Shown: in pieces, positions 44,436 to 53,423 of the stretch
Numbering within the stretch: the first letter of the stretch is position 1
How the letters are laid out: every line of letters starts with the position of its first letter
Origin: JAHZKN01 sp965250205
GTDB taxonomy: Bacteria; Pseudomonadota; Alphaproteobacteria; Rhizobiales; Hyphomicrobiaceae
Length of the DNA: 64,000 nucleotides
Assembly (NCBI GenBank): GCA_965250205.1
Contig: CBDFNK010000013.1
Coordinates: 1 to 64,000, forward strand
Direction of reading: 5' to 3'
Notes under the pieces: generated by a model
Seen by the model: the letters and a program-made list of their open reading frames with translations, nothing else
Told to the model about the DNA's origin: nothing
The model's database searches: none
Position numbers and translations under genes: made by a program

Positions 44436-45481
44436 CAACAATACTCTTCATTGTTGTTCTAGCTTTGCTCGTCGCTTTTGTCGTGCTCAGGCCGCTATGG
44501 GACAAAGAAGCGGATTCAATGACCGATTTTGGGCACGAAGCTCCAGCCTCAGATGAACATGTGCGCAGTCGAATGGATCGCAACATTGAGGCGATGCGCG
44601 ATCTGGAAGTGGCTCTTGCCGAAAAGAAAGTCGATGAAAAGAATTATCAGAAAGAGAGAATGCGTTTGACAAAAGAAACTGAAGCGTCAGTTGAGCAACT
44701 TCGGCGTAAGCGTGAAGACGCACGCAAAGTTCCCCTCGAGCGTGCAGGCACCTATCCCAAGACCGGGATTGCTGCAGCCGTCATATTATTCGCCGCAACG
44801 GGCCTGGTTGCGTGGCACTTGAACGGCCAGGATCTGGCGCGGGATGTTTCACCGCATGCGGCAGGTCAGATTCCGATTGGGGCACAAGCAACAGTGCAAA
44901 GCGCTGGCGATGCTAAAGCTGCATCAGGAGCAATGCCTGCAGATCATCCAAAGTTGGGTGGCAAAGCGCCGATTATGGGTGCAGATGGCAAGCCAGATCC
45001 AAAGGCTATGGTTGCTCGTTTGGAAAAACGTCTTGCAACAGGAAAGCCGTCACCGCAGGACCTTGCATTGTTGGCACGCAGCTACCGTGTCCTTGGCCGG
45101 GAAAAGGAAATCGTTGGCCTTTATAAAGATGCCGCCGTGCGCGCGCCTGACAACCCCGACATTTTGTTTCTGTATGCAACTTCATTGTTTGATGCGGGAA
45201 CTGACACCTCCCGTACTGAAGCCGGTGCAACTTTTGATCAGGTTCTCAAGCTACGGCCGGAAATGCCAGAGGCGTTGTGGTTCAAGAGTTTGATCCTTGT
45301 GAAGAAACACGAAATTGAACCTGCAAAGAAAATTCTGACAAAACTTCAAGGGCTGGTGACCAGCAACCCGGAAGCTAAAAAGGCAGTGGCAGGCCTGCTT
45401 GCGGCATTGAACAATGATCTCGCACCAGTTAGTGGCAAGCAGCACGCTAAACCGCAAGCTGATCCCCATAAAAAGAATTAG
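44432..45481 (+). CDS. ccmI: Cytochrome c maturation protein CcmI
   Basis: 349 residues: N-terminal helix (ILFIVVLALLVAFVVLRPL), a charged coiled stretch (MRDLEVALAEKKVDEKNYQK), a second helix (AAAVILFAATGLVAWHL) and C-terminal TPR-like repeats (LALLARSYRVLGREKEIVGL, PDNPDILFLYATSLFDAG) that hold apocytochrome C termini. The order F-G-H-I without ccmE or ccmABCD is unlike the usual alphaproteobacterial sets. Confidence 0.88.
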   Translation: MTTILFIVVLALLVAFVVLRPLWDKEADSMTDFGHEAPASDEHVRSRMDRNIEAMRDLEVALAEKKVDEKNYQKERMRLTKETEASVEQLRRKREDARKVPLERAGTYPKTGIAAAVILFAATGLVAWHLNGQDLARDVSPHAAGQIPIGAQATVQSAGDAKAASGAMPADHPKLGGKAPIMGADGKPDPKAMVARLEKRLATGKPSPQDLALLARSYRVLGREKEIVGLYKDAAVRAPDNPDILFLYATSLFDAGTDTSRTEAGATFDQVLKLRPEMPEALWFKSLILVKKHEIEPAKKILTKLQGLVTSNPEAKKAVAGLLAALNNDLAPVSGKQHAKPQADPHKKN

Positions 45482-45494
45482 ACCGGAAACCGCG

Positions 45495-46766
45495 ATGGAC
45501 TCCTACAATCGTATTCTTGATCAAAAGCTTGTCGGTATTCGCGAGGAGGGTCGCTATCGCGTTTTTCTTGAAATTGCGCGGCGTGTCGGCGACTATCCAA
45601 GGGCAAAAGGTTACAAGCCCGACAAAGAGCAGGACATTGTTGTCTGGTGTTCAAATGATTATCTCGGTATGGGGCAGCATGCTGTTGTGCTAGACGCCAT
45701 GAAAAAGGCGTTAGATACCTATGGGGCCGGTGCAGGAGGGACGCGCAATATTGCAGGCAGCCACTGCCCAGTCGTCGCGCTTGAGCGTGAGATTGCGGAG
45801 CTCCATGAAAAAGACCGCGCTTTGGTGATGACTTCCGGATACGTTGCAAACGAGGCAACGCTCAGCACTTTGGGACGTCTACTTCCCGATTGTGTGATCC
45901 TATCGGATGCAGGCAACCATGCTTCGATGATTCACGGTATCAAGAGCAGTGGTTGTCAAAAGCTGATCTTCAGACACAACGATCTCGACCATCTCAGATC
46001 GTTACTTGAAGATCTTCCCAAAGATCAATGCAAAATAGTTGCTTTTGAATCTGTTTATTCGATGGATGGCGATATCGCACCTATTTCCGAGATCTGCGAT
46101 CTTGCACATGAGTTTGGTGCCTTGACCTATCTTGATGAGGTTCACGCTGTTGGTTTGTATGGACGCACGGGGGCAGGTGTCGCAGAGCGGGTCGGCTGTG
46201 TCGAAAAGGTTGACATTATTCAAGGGACGCTCGCCAAGGCATATGGTGTTGTTGGTGGCTATATTGCAAGCTCTGCCGCCGTTGTTGACGCGGTCAGAAG
46301 TTTCGCAAGTGGTTTTATTTTCACGACGACGTTGCCGCCAGCGATTGCAGCCGGTGCGTTGGCGAGTATACAGCATCTGCGTGGCAGTGATCTGGAACGA
46401 AAGGCGCTTCACTGCAAGGTTGGTGTATTACGTGACGCTTTAAAGGCTGTCGGGTTGCCGGTTATGGATGGACCGAGCCATATTGTTCCGGTTGTTGTCG
46501 GTGACGCGCGCAAGTGCAAACTTATAAGCGACTATTTGCTTAACCAACATGGGCTGTATATTCAGCCGATAAATTATCCGACAGTGGAGCGGGGTACGGA
46601 ACGATTGCGCATTACGCCAACACCATGTCATTCACCTGACATGACGGCGCATCTTGTTAAATCTCTTTTGCAATCCTGGGAAAATTTTGATCTTCCACTT
46701 CGCGATATTCCTAAAAGCGCGACGGTTGCCAGGCCTGAGCCGCAAAGCCAAGTCCACGCTGACTAA
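45495..46766 (+). CDS. hemA: 5-aminolevulinate synthase
   Basis: 423 residues from ATG 45495 (GGAA ribosome site); a longer frame begins inside ccmI. A PLP enzyme joining glycine and succinyl-CoA, the first step of heme synthesis in alphaproteobacteria. Seen: VVWCSNDYLGMGQHAVVLDA, AGAGGTRNIAGSH, VFESVYSMDGD-like FESVYSMDGDIAPI, YLDEVHAVGLYGRTGAGVAE, the PLP-lysine motif IQGTLAKAYGVVGGYI and RLRITPTPCHS. It lies 13 bp after ccmI, so it is probably in the same operon and boosts heme supply for the multiheme enzyme. A second copy elsewhere in the genome is possible. Confidence 0.92.
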   Translation: MDSYNRILDQKLVGIREEGRYRVFLEIARRVGDYPRAKGYKPDKEQDIVVWCSNDYLGMGQHAVVLDAMKKALDTYGAGAGGTRNIAGSHCPVVALEREIAELHEKDRALVMTSGYVANEATLSTLGRLLPDCVILSDAGNHASMIHGIKSSGCQKLIFRHNDLDHLRSLLEDLPKDQCKIVAFESVYSMDGDIAPISEICDLAHEFGALTYLDEVHAVGLYGRTGAGVAERVGCVEKVDIIQGTLAKAYGVVGGYIASSAAVVDAVRSFASGFIFTTTLPPAIAAGALASIQHLRGSDLERKALHCKVGVLRDALKAVGLPVMDGPSHIVPVVVGDARKCKLISDYLLNQHGLYIQPINYPTVERGTERLRITPTPCHSPDMTAHLVKSLLQSWENFDLPLRDIPKSATVARPEPQSQVHAD

Positions 46767-47321
46767 CTCTATATGTCGGACGAATTGCCATTAATTTTTA
46801 TGGCAGACGTAATGCGATACTATAGGTCAAAAGCGGTCATTAACGGATGATGGTAAACAGCTATTCTAGCGCCAATGTCAAAGCGAAATTCATTCTCTTA
46901 TGAACAATATCAACGCTACGAAATCCGACATCGCACAGCATGGCTTCCTGATCAGACAGCTTGTTTAGTTTGTCCTTCTCTTTGTAAAAACCAAGACATT
47001 TTCCGTCCACTTCCTTTTTAGGCAGGCTTTTCAGCATGAAATCACGCTACGACGCCAAGAATAGCGCTTGAGACTTTTGACATTTACCTTCGACAATATC
47101 CACGGAGACGTTCTGTTCTGTGTCCCATCATTCATTCCTCGGCAGTGATGATGAGCCAGAAATACTCTCTTATGAAAAGGCCTCAAAATGTTCCATAGGT
47201 GCTGATGTCGGACAAGTTGGGAATTTTAAATGTCAGACTCTCATGCGAGAGCAGCTCACCGAAAAACGTATACTGATTCTTGGGATGTTTGCTTTGAATT
47301 GAGTTTTGGGAAAAGTGCCAA
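46767..47321. other. Intergenic region with gene debris
   Basis: About 555 bp between converging genes. It holds a small hairpin (TGCCAT 46786-46791 / ATGGCA 46800-46805) after hemA that might act in termination, though no T run follows. It also holds the methyltransferase remnant at 46864-47040. Nothing else is recognisable. Confidence 0.5.
46864..47040 (-). pseudogene. C-terminal remnant, probably of a SAM-dependent methyltransferase
   Basis: The minus strand reads FMLKSLPKKEVDGKCLGFYK, then LSDQEAMLCDVGFRSVDIVH and a hydrophobic end (FALTLALE) before a stop. The pattern of a late helix, then LxxxGFxxVDxxxKxxNFA, is typical of the C terminus of class I methyltransferases. A stop codon directly upstream closes the frame, so the gene is dead. 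Confidence 0.5.
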
Positions 47322-48350
47322 CTACCTATTCGTCAACTTCAATTCAATGCGGCGGTTGCGGCGCAGCGAATCTTCATCGGTTCCGGTTTCAAGCGGGGCA
47401 AATTCGCCATAGCCTGCGGCCACCAAGCGCTTGGCGGGGACGCCACGTGCGATCAGGTATTTGACAACGGATGCCGCGCGCGAGGTTGAAAGTTCCCAGT
47501 TTGAGGGGAATTGTGGGCTTGAAATGGGCCGAATGTCGGTGTGGCCATCGACCTGCAGCGCCCAATTGATCTCTTCCGGGATTGTCTTTTCCAACTCGAG
47601 AATTGCGGCCGCCAATTGGTCCATCGCTTCACGGCCCTGGTCCGTGACAATGGCTTGGCCGGACGGAAACAGCACTTCGGATTCAAACACAAACCGGTCA
47701 CCAACAACGCGGATGTCTTTGCGGTTCTTCAACAGATCGCGCAGGCGGCCAAAAAAGTCTGACCGATAGCGCTGCAATTCCTGCACCTGGCGTGCAAGTG
47801 CGGCGTTGAGGCGGGCACCAAGGTCCTTGATCCGGGTTTGTGAGGCTAGTTCTTTGGACTCTGAAGCTTGCAAGGCTTCGTTCAACGCAGCAATCTGGCG
47901 GCGCAGCGATAAGAGTTGTTGGTTGAGGAGGTCAACCTTCGCGAGTGCTTCGTTAGACACCTCTTTCTGTTTGTCGAGTTCGCTGCTCAAAGTAGAAAGC
48001 TGCGTAGCGGCGGCCTTGGCCTTTTCGTCGCCAGAAAGTGCAAAGCCTGAGAGCTTGGCGTTTTTTTCTTCAAGTGCACTGAGTGTTGCGTGCAGTTGAT
48101 CCAATTCATCACCTGAATTTTTGGCTTTGCCTTTTTCAAGTGACAAGAGGCTGGTCAGTTCAGCAATCTGGCGGTTGAGCCTCTTGAGGGCCGTGTCCTT
48201 GCCGCTTGCTTCTTGGGCTGCAAAATGTTGTGCGATCATAAAGATCGACATCAAGAACGTGACCACAAGCACCAGCGCTGACAAGGCATCAACAAAGCCT
48301 GGCCAGAACTCGCCGTAATCTTGTCCGCGTCTTGAGCGCCCGCGCGCCAT
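47322..48350 (-). CDS. OmpA/MotB-domain peptidoglycan-binding protein
   Basis: 342 residues: one N-terminal membrane helix with MotB-like features (YGEFWPGFVDALSALVLVVT), a long coiled coil (about residues 45-190, LNRQIAELTSLLSLEKGKAK and similar) and a C-terminal OmpA domain. The OmpA domain has QVDGHTDIRPI, FPSNWELSTSRAASVVKYLI, GYGEFAPLETGTDEDSLRRN and RRIELKLTNR. Likely partner of the MotA-like protein encoded 49 bp upstream. The pair resembles a stator or Tol/Pal-type energised complex and not the flagellar motor itself, as no flagellar gene is near. Confidence 0.82.
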   Translation of the reverse strand: MARGRSRRGQDYGEFWPGFVDALSALVLVVTFLMSIFMIAQHFAAQEASGKDTALKRLNRQIAELTSLLSLEKGKAKNSGDELDQLHATLSALEEKNAKLSGFALSGDEKAKAAATQLSTLSSELDKQKEVSNEALAKVDLLNQQLLSLRRQIAALNEALQASESKELASQTRIKDLGARLNAALARQVQELQRYRSDFFGRLRDLLKNRKDIRVVGDRFVFESEVLFPSGQAIVTDQGREAMDQLAAAILELEKTIPEEINWALQVDGHTDIRPISSPQFPSNWELSTSRAASVVKYLIARGVPAKRLVAAGYGEFAPLETGTDEDSLRRNRRIELKLTNR

Positions 48351-48398
48351 ATTGATGTCGTCCTCTAGTATGAAAGGGGTAGAGTGCGCCCAGGCACG

Positions 48399-49466
48399 TT
48401 AGTTGCCTTGTTTTTCAAGACGCTTGGCGAGATCATCCAATACGCCTTGAACCTTGTCTTGTTGTTCGGCTTGGTCATCAACCCATTGGCGCACAATCTG
48501 TTGCTCCTGGCGCATCTGGTTCACCAGTTGGTTGACCCCATCTGCAAGTTCGCGCACGGGTTCACCGGCATTGGTGGCGGCCATCTCACCTTCACTTTCA
48601 CCCCCAGGAATGACTGAGCGCCCTGCAAGACGCGCTGATAATTCTTCGACAGCGCGCTGCATTTCGAAGACGGATGAGGCCAGATGACGACTTGCAACTT
48701 CCGTTTCAGGGCTTGAGGAGCCTGGTGAAATGTCGGTAATGCCGGACAACCATTCTTCAAGTTCGTTGTAGAACCGGTTGTGGGCGTGTGAAGCCTGTAG
48801 CTCCAAAAAGCCGAGGATGAGAGAACCAGCAAGACCAAGCAGGGATGAAGAAAATGCTGTTCCCATGCCAGCCAAGGGTGCGGCCAATCCTGTTTTGAGT
48901 TCATCAAAGACGGCAACCGATTCGCCTGACGATGTATCAAGGGCAGCGATTGCACCGCCGACCGATTGAATGGTGGCAAGCAAGCCCCAAAACGTGCCGA
49001 GCAGACCAAGAAAGACCAACAGACCAACGAGGTAGCGTCCGGTGTCGCGCGCTTCATCAAGGCGCGAACCGATGCTGTCCATGATCGAGCGCATGGAGCC
49101 GGTTGATAGGGACAACGATCCTGTGCGGTCACGCAGCATGCTGGCCATCGGCGCCAACAAGACGGGCTGATGGGAAATGGCAAGGCCTGGGTCGGAAATG
49201 CGGAATGCATTGACCCAACGAATTTCACGATAAAGCCGGACCACCTGTCGGAAGGAGTAGATGACGCCTAAGCAGAGCACGCCAACAATCAAGCCATTGA
49301 GGCCGGGGTTAGTCATGAACGATGTGAACAGCTGGCGATGAAGGATCGAGACCAGGAATGCGACCAAGGTCAGGAAGATCAGCATCCGCACCAAAAACAC
49401 CCCAGGAGGCGTCAAGGTTCGGTGCGTTCCTATATCGCTGTAATCGCTCTGTCGTTTTCGTGCCAT
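48399..49466 (-). CDS. MotA/TolQ/ExbB-type proton-channel-like membrane protein
   Basis: 355 residues from ATG 49466 (GGAG seven bases upstream); a longer frame to 49538 lacks support. Helices: FLVRMLIFLTLVAFLVSIL, NGLIVGVLCLGVIYSF, LVGLLVFLGLLGTFWGLLAT, GMGTAFSSSLLGLAGSLILG. The GLLGTFWGLLATIQSVGGAI and GMGTAFSSSLLG stretches are the family's channel motifs. Pairs with the OmpA-domain gene. Confidence 0.82.
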   Translation of the reverse strand: MARKRQSDYSDIGTHRTLTPPGVFLVRMLIFLTLVAFLVSILHRQLFTSFMTNPGLNGLIVGVLCLGVIYSFRQVVRLYREIRWVNAFRISDPGLAISHQPVLLAPMASMLRDRTGSLSLSTGSMRSIMDSIGSRLDEARDTGRYLVGLLVFLGLLGTFWGLLATIQSVGGAIAALDTSSGESVAVFDELKTGLAAPLAGMGTAFSSSLLGLAGSLILGFLELQASHAHNRFYNELEEWLSGITDISPGSSSPETEVASRHLASSVFEMQRAVEELSARLAGRSVIPGGESEGEMAATNAGEPVRELADGVNQLVNQMRQEQQIVRQWVDDQAEQQDKVQGVLDDLAKRLEKQGN

Positions 49467-49648
49467 AGATGATCTCCGCCAGCGCACATGATCGATGAAG
49501 TGACCATAGCTGAACCCTATGCCAGCGCAAACTGGCAAGATCGTGCTGAGATGCTACCTTTTTGTGGCAACAGGGCCAGAAATTGGCGGAATGAGTTCAA
49601 GAAAAATGGGCGGTGCGGGTACTCAGAGCACGCTTGGGCCGGTCTAGT

Positions 49649-50536
49649 TTAGGATTTCGGTCGCCTCGTCAAACGGTCAATCTCGCTTCTGAGCGCGCCC
49701 CTGAGATCGTTGCGTTCTAGGGCATAGGCAACATTAGCCGCTAGAAATCCGATTTTTGAGCCACAGTCATAAATATCACCGTCAAATGTGACGGCATGAA
49801 ACGGTTGGCGTTCCATCAACGCAACCATGGCATCGGTCAATTGAATTTCACCACCCGCACCTGGTTCTTGCTCAGCCAGGACTTCGAAAATTTCCGGCTC
49901 CAGAATATAGCGCCCCGTAATGTGCAGGTTAGAGGGTGCTGTGCCTTGCGGTGGCTTTTCAATCATGGCCGTGATGGGGCTGACGCCCTGACCCGCCTCT
50001 TCAACACCAACAATGCCATACAGGTGAGTCTGGTCTTCGGGCACAGGCGAGACAGCAATCAAATTGCCACCCGTTTTCTCGTGCGCGGCCATCATGGTTG
50101 CAAGGCACGGTGTCTTGGAGTGGTGCAGCATGTCAGGTAGAGCCAAGGCAAATGGCTCATTGCCAACCAATTCTCTGGCACACCAAACAGCATGGCCGAG
50201 ACCCAGTGGCATCTGCTGGCGGGTGAAGCTGGTATTGCCGGCTTCCGGTTGGTCGTTCGCGAGAGCCAACCGTTCTTTGTCTTTGCCGCGCTCTGCAAGC
50301 GTGCGTTCAAGCTCAAACTGGTAATCGAAGTGGTCTTCAATCGCGCCCTTGTTGCGCCCGGTCACAAACACGAAGTGTTCAATGCCTGCCGCTTTTGCCT
50401 CATCAACGACATGCTGGATTACCGGGCGATCGACCACGGTGAGCATCTCTTTGGGCACGGCCTTGGTGGCGGGCAAGAAACGTGTGCCGAGGCCTGCCAC
50501 GGGGAAGACGGCTTTGCGAATGCGTTGAGAGGCCAT
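49649..50536 (-). CDS. galU: UTP-glucose-1-phosphate uridylyltransferase
   Basis: 295 residues from ATG 50536 (TTTTGGAGC at ideal distance); a longer frame begins at 50605. It makes UDP-glucose from UTP and glucose 1-phosphate. Seen: AVFPVAGLGTRFLPATKAVP and KEML (nucleotide loop), ALPDMLHH, YGIVGVEEAGQG, GRYILEPEIFEVL and FDGDIYDCGSKIGFLAANVA. Divergent from galE, a sensible functional neighbour. Confidence 0.93.
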   Translation of the reverse strand: MASQRIRKAVFPVAGLGTRFLPATKAVPKEMLTVVDRPVIQHVVDEAKAAGIEHFVFVTGRNKGAIEDHFDYQFELERTLAERGKDKERLALANDQPEAGNTSFTRQQMPLGLGHAVWCARELVGNEPFALALPDMLHHSKTPCLATMMAAHEKTGGNLIAVSPVPEDQTHLYGIVGVEEAGQGVSPITAMIEKPPQGTAPSNLHITGRYILEPEIFEVLAEQEPGAGGEIQLTDAMVALMERQPFHAVTFDGDIYDCGSKIGFLAANVAYALERNDLRGALRSEIDRLTRRPKS

Positions 50537-50733
50537 GCTGGCTCCAAAATTTACTTCGACTGCACCATGTTCTGCATGTTCTGCCTGGTCGTTACAAGTT
50601 GGCAAGACATTTGAGCTAGGAGTGTTGTGTGCTGATAATTACCACGCGCTTGAAGCGTTAATAGTGTGTTAACGGCGCTAGGCAAAACTCAACAGACTCA
50701 AACTGTTCTGAAGTCGGAAAAAGCAGGTTAATT

Positions 50734-51726
50734 ATGACGATATTGGTGACTGGTGGTGCGGGTTATATTGGCAGCCATATGGTCCTTAAGCTTCAGGATC
50801 AAGGCCAGGACGTTGTCGTATTGGACAATCTATCGACCGGTTTTCGAGAAGCGGTAAAGGCGCCGACCAAGCTTGTCGTCGGTGATATTGGCGATCAGGA
50901 CCTGGTCGGGACCGTGATTAAAAAATACAACATTGATGCCATTGTGCACTTTGCCGGTTCGATTGTTGTGCCGGATTCGGTCGCCGACCCGCTCGGATAT
51001 TATCAAAATAACACAGTCAACTCGCGTGCCTTAATGGAAGTAGCGGTGGCCTCTGGCGTTAAGAAATTTATTTTTTCTTCGACCGCTGCGGTTTACGGCA
51101 ATCCCGAACAGGTGCCCGTCAGTGAAACCGCCCCATTGGCGCCGATGTCGCCCTACGGTACGTCAAAACTGATAACGGAGCTGATGCTCAAAGATGTCGC
51201 GCACGCGCATGATTTGCGCTACGTCGCCTTGCGTTATTTCAATGTTGCAGGCGCTGATCCTGAAGGCCGCTCGGGCCAATCCACACCACGCGCCACACAC
51301 TTGATCAAAGTCGCCTGTGAAGCTGCCACCGGTAAGCGCGGCCACATCGAGATCTACGGTAAAGACTATCCAACGGAAGATGGCACCTGTGTGCGCGATT
51401 ACATTCATGTTTCAGATCTGGTGCGTGCCCACACTGCTGCACTTGACTACCTGAACAAGGGTGGAAAGCCTGATGTCTTCAACTGCGGATATTCAAAGGG
51501 CTATTCAGTGGCCCAAGTCATTGCCGCTGTGAAGAAGGTGTCAGGCGTAGATTTCGAGGTGCGCATGGCGCAACGTCGGGCTGGCGATCCAGCTGCGATT
51601 GTTGCTGGCTCAGACAAAATTCGCGCAACGCTCGGTTGGCAGCCTCAACACGATAATCTTGAAGAGATCGTGTCCCACGCCCTGGCCTGGGAACAGGGTC
51701 TTGATGTGATGAAACAGGCCAGTTAA
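50734..51726 (+). CDS. galE: UDP-glucose 4-epimerase
   Basis: 330 residues, extended SDR fold: ILVTGGAGYIGSHMVLKLQD at the N terminus, FSSTAAVYGNPEQVPVSE, the YGTSK catalytic motif (YxxxK), ALRYFNVAGADPEGRSG and GKDYPTEDGTCVRDYIHVSD. It interconverts UDP-glucose and UDP-galactose, using the product of GalU. Start 50734 has an AGCAGG ribosome site. Confidence 0.93.
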   Translation: MTILVTGGAGYIGSHMVLKLQDQGQDVVVLDNLSTGFREAVKAPTKLVVGDIGDQDLVGTVIKKYNIDAIVHFAGSIVVPDSVADPLGYYQNNTVNSRALMEVAVASGVKKFIFSSTAAVYGNPEQVPVSETAPLAPMSPYGTSKLITELMLKDVAHAHDLRYVALRYFNVAGADPEGRSGQSTPRATHLIKVACEAATGKRGHIEIYGKDYPTEDGTCVRDYIHVSDLVRAHTAALDYLNKGGKPDVFNCGYSKGYSVAQVIAAVKKVSGVDFEVRMAQRRAGDPAAIVAGSDKIRATLGWQPQHDNLEEIVSHALAWEQGLDVMKQAS

Positions 51727-51796
51727 GCCGCAACAGGCCCTCGCGTGTCCTATTGTTGCCTCGAATAGGCGAACACTCTAGAGCATTATGACATAG

Positions 51797-51821
51797 CGTC
51801 ATGTCATGTCATGACATGACG
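51797..51821. repeat. 25-bp near-perfect palindrome after galE
   Basis: CGTCATGTCATG and CATGACATGACG are perfect 12-bp arms around one T. It is built from the tandem unit GTCAT. It sits between galE and the transglycosylase gene, 70 bp after the galE stop. It may be a terminator of galE without a T run, or a protein site. Confidence 0.6.
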
Positions 51822-51914
51822 TCTGGGTCTGCGATCAGAAATCGCGGGCACAGCGTTGCGCTTGGTTCCAGCGGACCCAATGTGCGCTCTACCGCCTAAC
51901 CCTATTCAACGGGA

Positions 51915-53228
51915 GTGACCGTGACGCGACCCTCAATTTCGTCCCAAACCCTGCCCTGCCTTCGCTGTCGGTTTTTTGCGCGCATGGTGGTGATTTTTTT
52001 TGCAGCGCTTGGGTTGATGAGTGTGTGGTCTCAGGCACATGCTGAGCGACCCTCCTTCAAGGCGTGGCAGGCAAGCCTGTGGCCAGAAGCCGAAGCGCTT
52101 GGCATTTCTCGAAAAACATTCGACGATGCATTTCGCGGCCTGAAACCGAATTACAAATTGCCAGATCTCAAACGCCCTGGCCAAAAGGTAGCGTCAAGCA
52201 AAGGTCAGGCTGAATTTACCCGGCCACCGTCAGCCTATATCAATCGCGCGTATATTATGCGTCTTGCCAAAACCGGACGCCGCCTTGAACAAAAACATCG
52301 CGCCACGTTGGCGGCGATTGAAAAACAATACGGCGTTGACCGCTACTCACTGCTTGCGATTTGGGGTCGCGAAACCGCGTTTGGACAACATAAACTGCGC
52401 CATAATGCTATCCAAGTTCTTGCGACGCTGGCTTATGCCGGTCGCCGGCCTGAGCTGTTTCGCAAGGAGTTGTTAGCAGCGTTGCAACTTTTGGAACAAG
52501 GCGTGCCGCGCAGGAAAATGCGGTCCTCGTGGGCGGGTGCGATGGGACTGACGCAATTCATGCCGTCTGAATTTGCTAACTTTGCCAAAGATTTTGATGG
52601 CGACGGCGATGCCAATGTTTTTTCCTCTGTTCCCGATGCGCTCGCTTCTGCGGCTGCACAGTTGTCGGGCAAGGGTTGGGTCAGAGGCCAGACGTGGGGC
52701 TATGAAGTCGCCGTGCCTGGGCGTGCAGATTGTGCCTTTGAAGGTCCGTTGCAAGAGCGCGCCATTGCCGACTGGATCACGCTGGGCTTCAGCCGAGTTG
52801 GTGGACGCCGATGGCCGCCGCATATGATGGATAAAAACGCCTACCTGATGATGCCGGGCGGCGCTTACGGCCCGGCGTTTCTCGTCACCGAGAATTTCAA
52901 AGTCATTCGCCGCTACAACATGTCGGACCTTTATGCGGTTTTTGTCGGCCATCTGGCAGATCGGATTGCAGGCGGTGGAGATTTTGTGACGCCGTGGACG
53001 AGTAATGCCAAGCAACGCTCTGAAGTGATAGCGGCCATTCAAGACAGGCTCAAAAAGGCCGGCTATGCGGTTTCAGTTGTGGATGGAAAAATTGGCTCCA
53101 ACACCCGCCATATCGTGGGCCTCTATCAGCGACGGCACAATCACAAGGTTGATTGTTGGCCATCTGAAAAAGTGCTGACGCAGATGAAACAGCGCCCACC
53201 CCGCCCAGTGCAAGGGGCCACGCCTTAG
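51915..53228 (+). CDS. Lytic murein transglycosylase (MltB family)
   Basis: About 437 residues from a GTG at 51915; other starts (GTG 51921, ATG 51984) would trim the end before the signal peptide MVVIFFAALGLMSVWSQAHA. Catalytic Glu in LLAIWGRETAFGQHKLRHNA, then SWAGAMGLTQFMPSEFANFA and DGDGDANVFSSVPDALASAA. A C-terminal peptidoglycan-binding module follows (IQDRLKKAGYAVSVVDGKIG). It cleaves the glycan strand in the periplasm to give anhydro-MurNAc ends. The lack of a lipobox Cys suggests a soluble form. Confidence 0.9.
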   Translation: MTVTRPSISSQTLPCLRCRFFARMVVIFFAALGLMSVWSQAHAERPSFKAWQASLWPEAEALGISRKTFDDAFRGLKPNYKLPDLKRPGQKVASSKGQAEFTRPPSAYINRAYIMRLAKTGRRLEQKHRATLAAIEKQYGVDRYSLLAIWGRETAFGQHKLRHNAIQVLATLAYAGRRPELFRKELLAALQLLEQGVPRRKMRSSWAGAMGLTQFMPSEFANFAKDFDGDGDANVFSSVPDALASAAAQLSGKGWVRGQTWGYEVAVPGRADCAFEGPLQERAIADWITLGFSRVGGRRWPPHMMDKNAYLMMPGGAYGPAFLVTENFKVIRRYNMSDLYAVFVGHLADRIAGGGDFVTPWTSNAKQRSEVIAAIQDRLKKAGYAVSVVDGKIGSNTRHIVGLYQRRHNHKVDCWPSEKVLTQMKQRPPRPVQGATP

Positions 53229-53340
53229 AGCCCGTTTTTTGGGCCCATCCTTAAATTGGTCAGATAATCCATATTTATTGGGTCTAGATCGTGCCGACAT
53301 TTCATGGACGCACGAACACGATCTGGCTATTGGTTTGGAG

Positions 53341-53388
53341 CTAGTTCCGGGCGCAAAACCGCATACACTTTTCCTGAACATGCTCTAT
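53341..53388 (-). repeat. Dispersed repeat family B, copy 1
   Basis: About 48 bp. Its minus strand reads TAGAGCATGTTCAGGAAAAG followed by TGTATGCGGTTTTGCGCCCGG. It matches the copy at 54823-54889 in opposite orientation and ends 35 bp before the DUF459 gene. Confidence 0.65.
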
Positions 53389-53423
53389 CGCCGGTTGTCA
53401 GGACAAAGCGTGCGGCGTATTGA

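Noticed and set aside
53229..53250. Terminator GCCC-T6-GGGC after the transglycosylase gene
   Set aside because: The stem is only four pairs with the T run in the loop, too weak to support.
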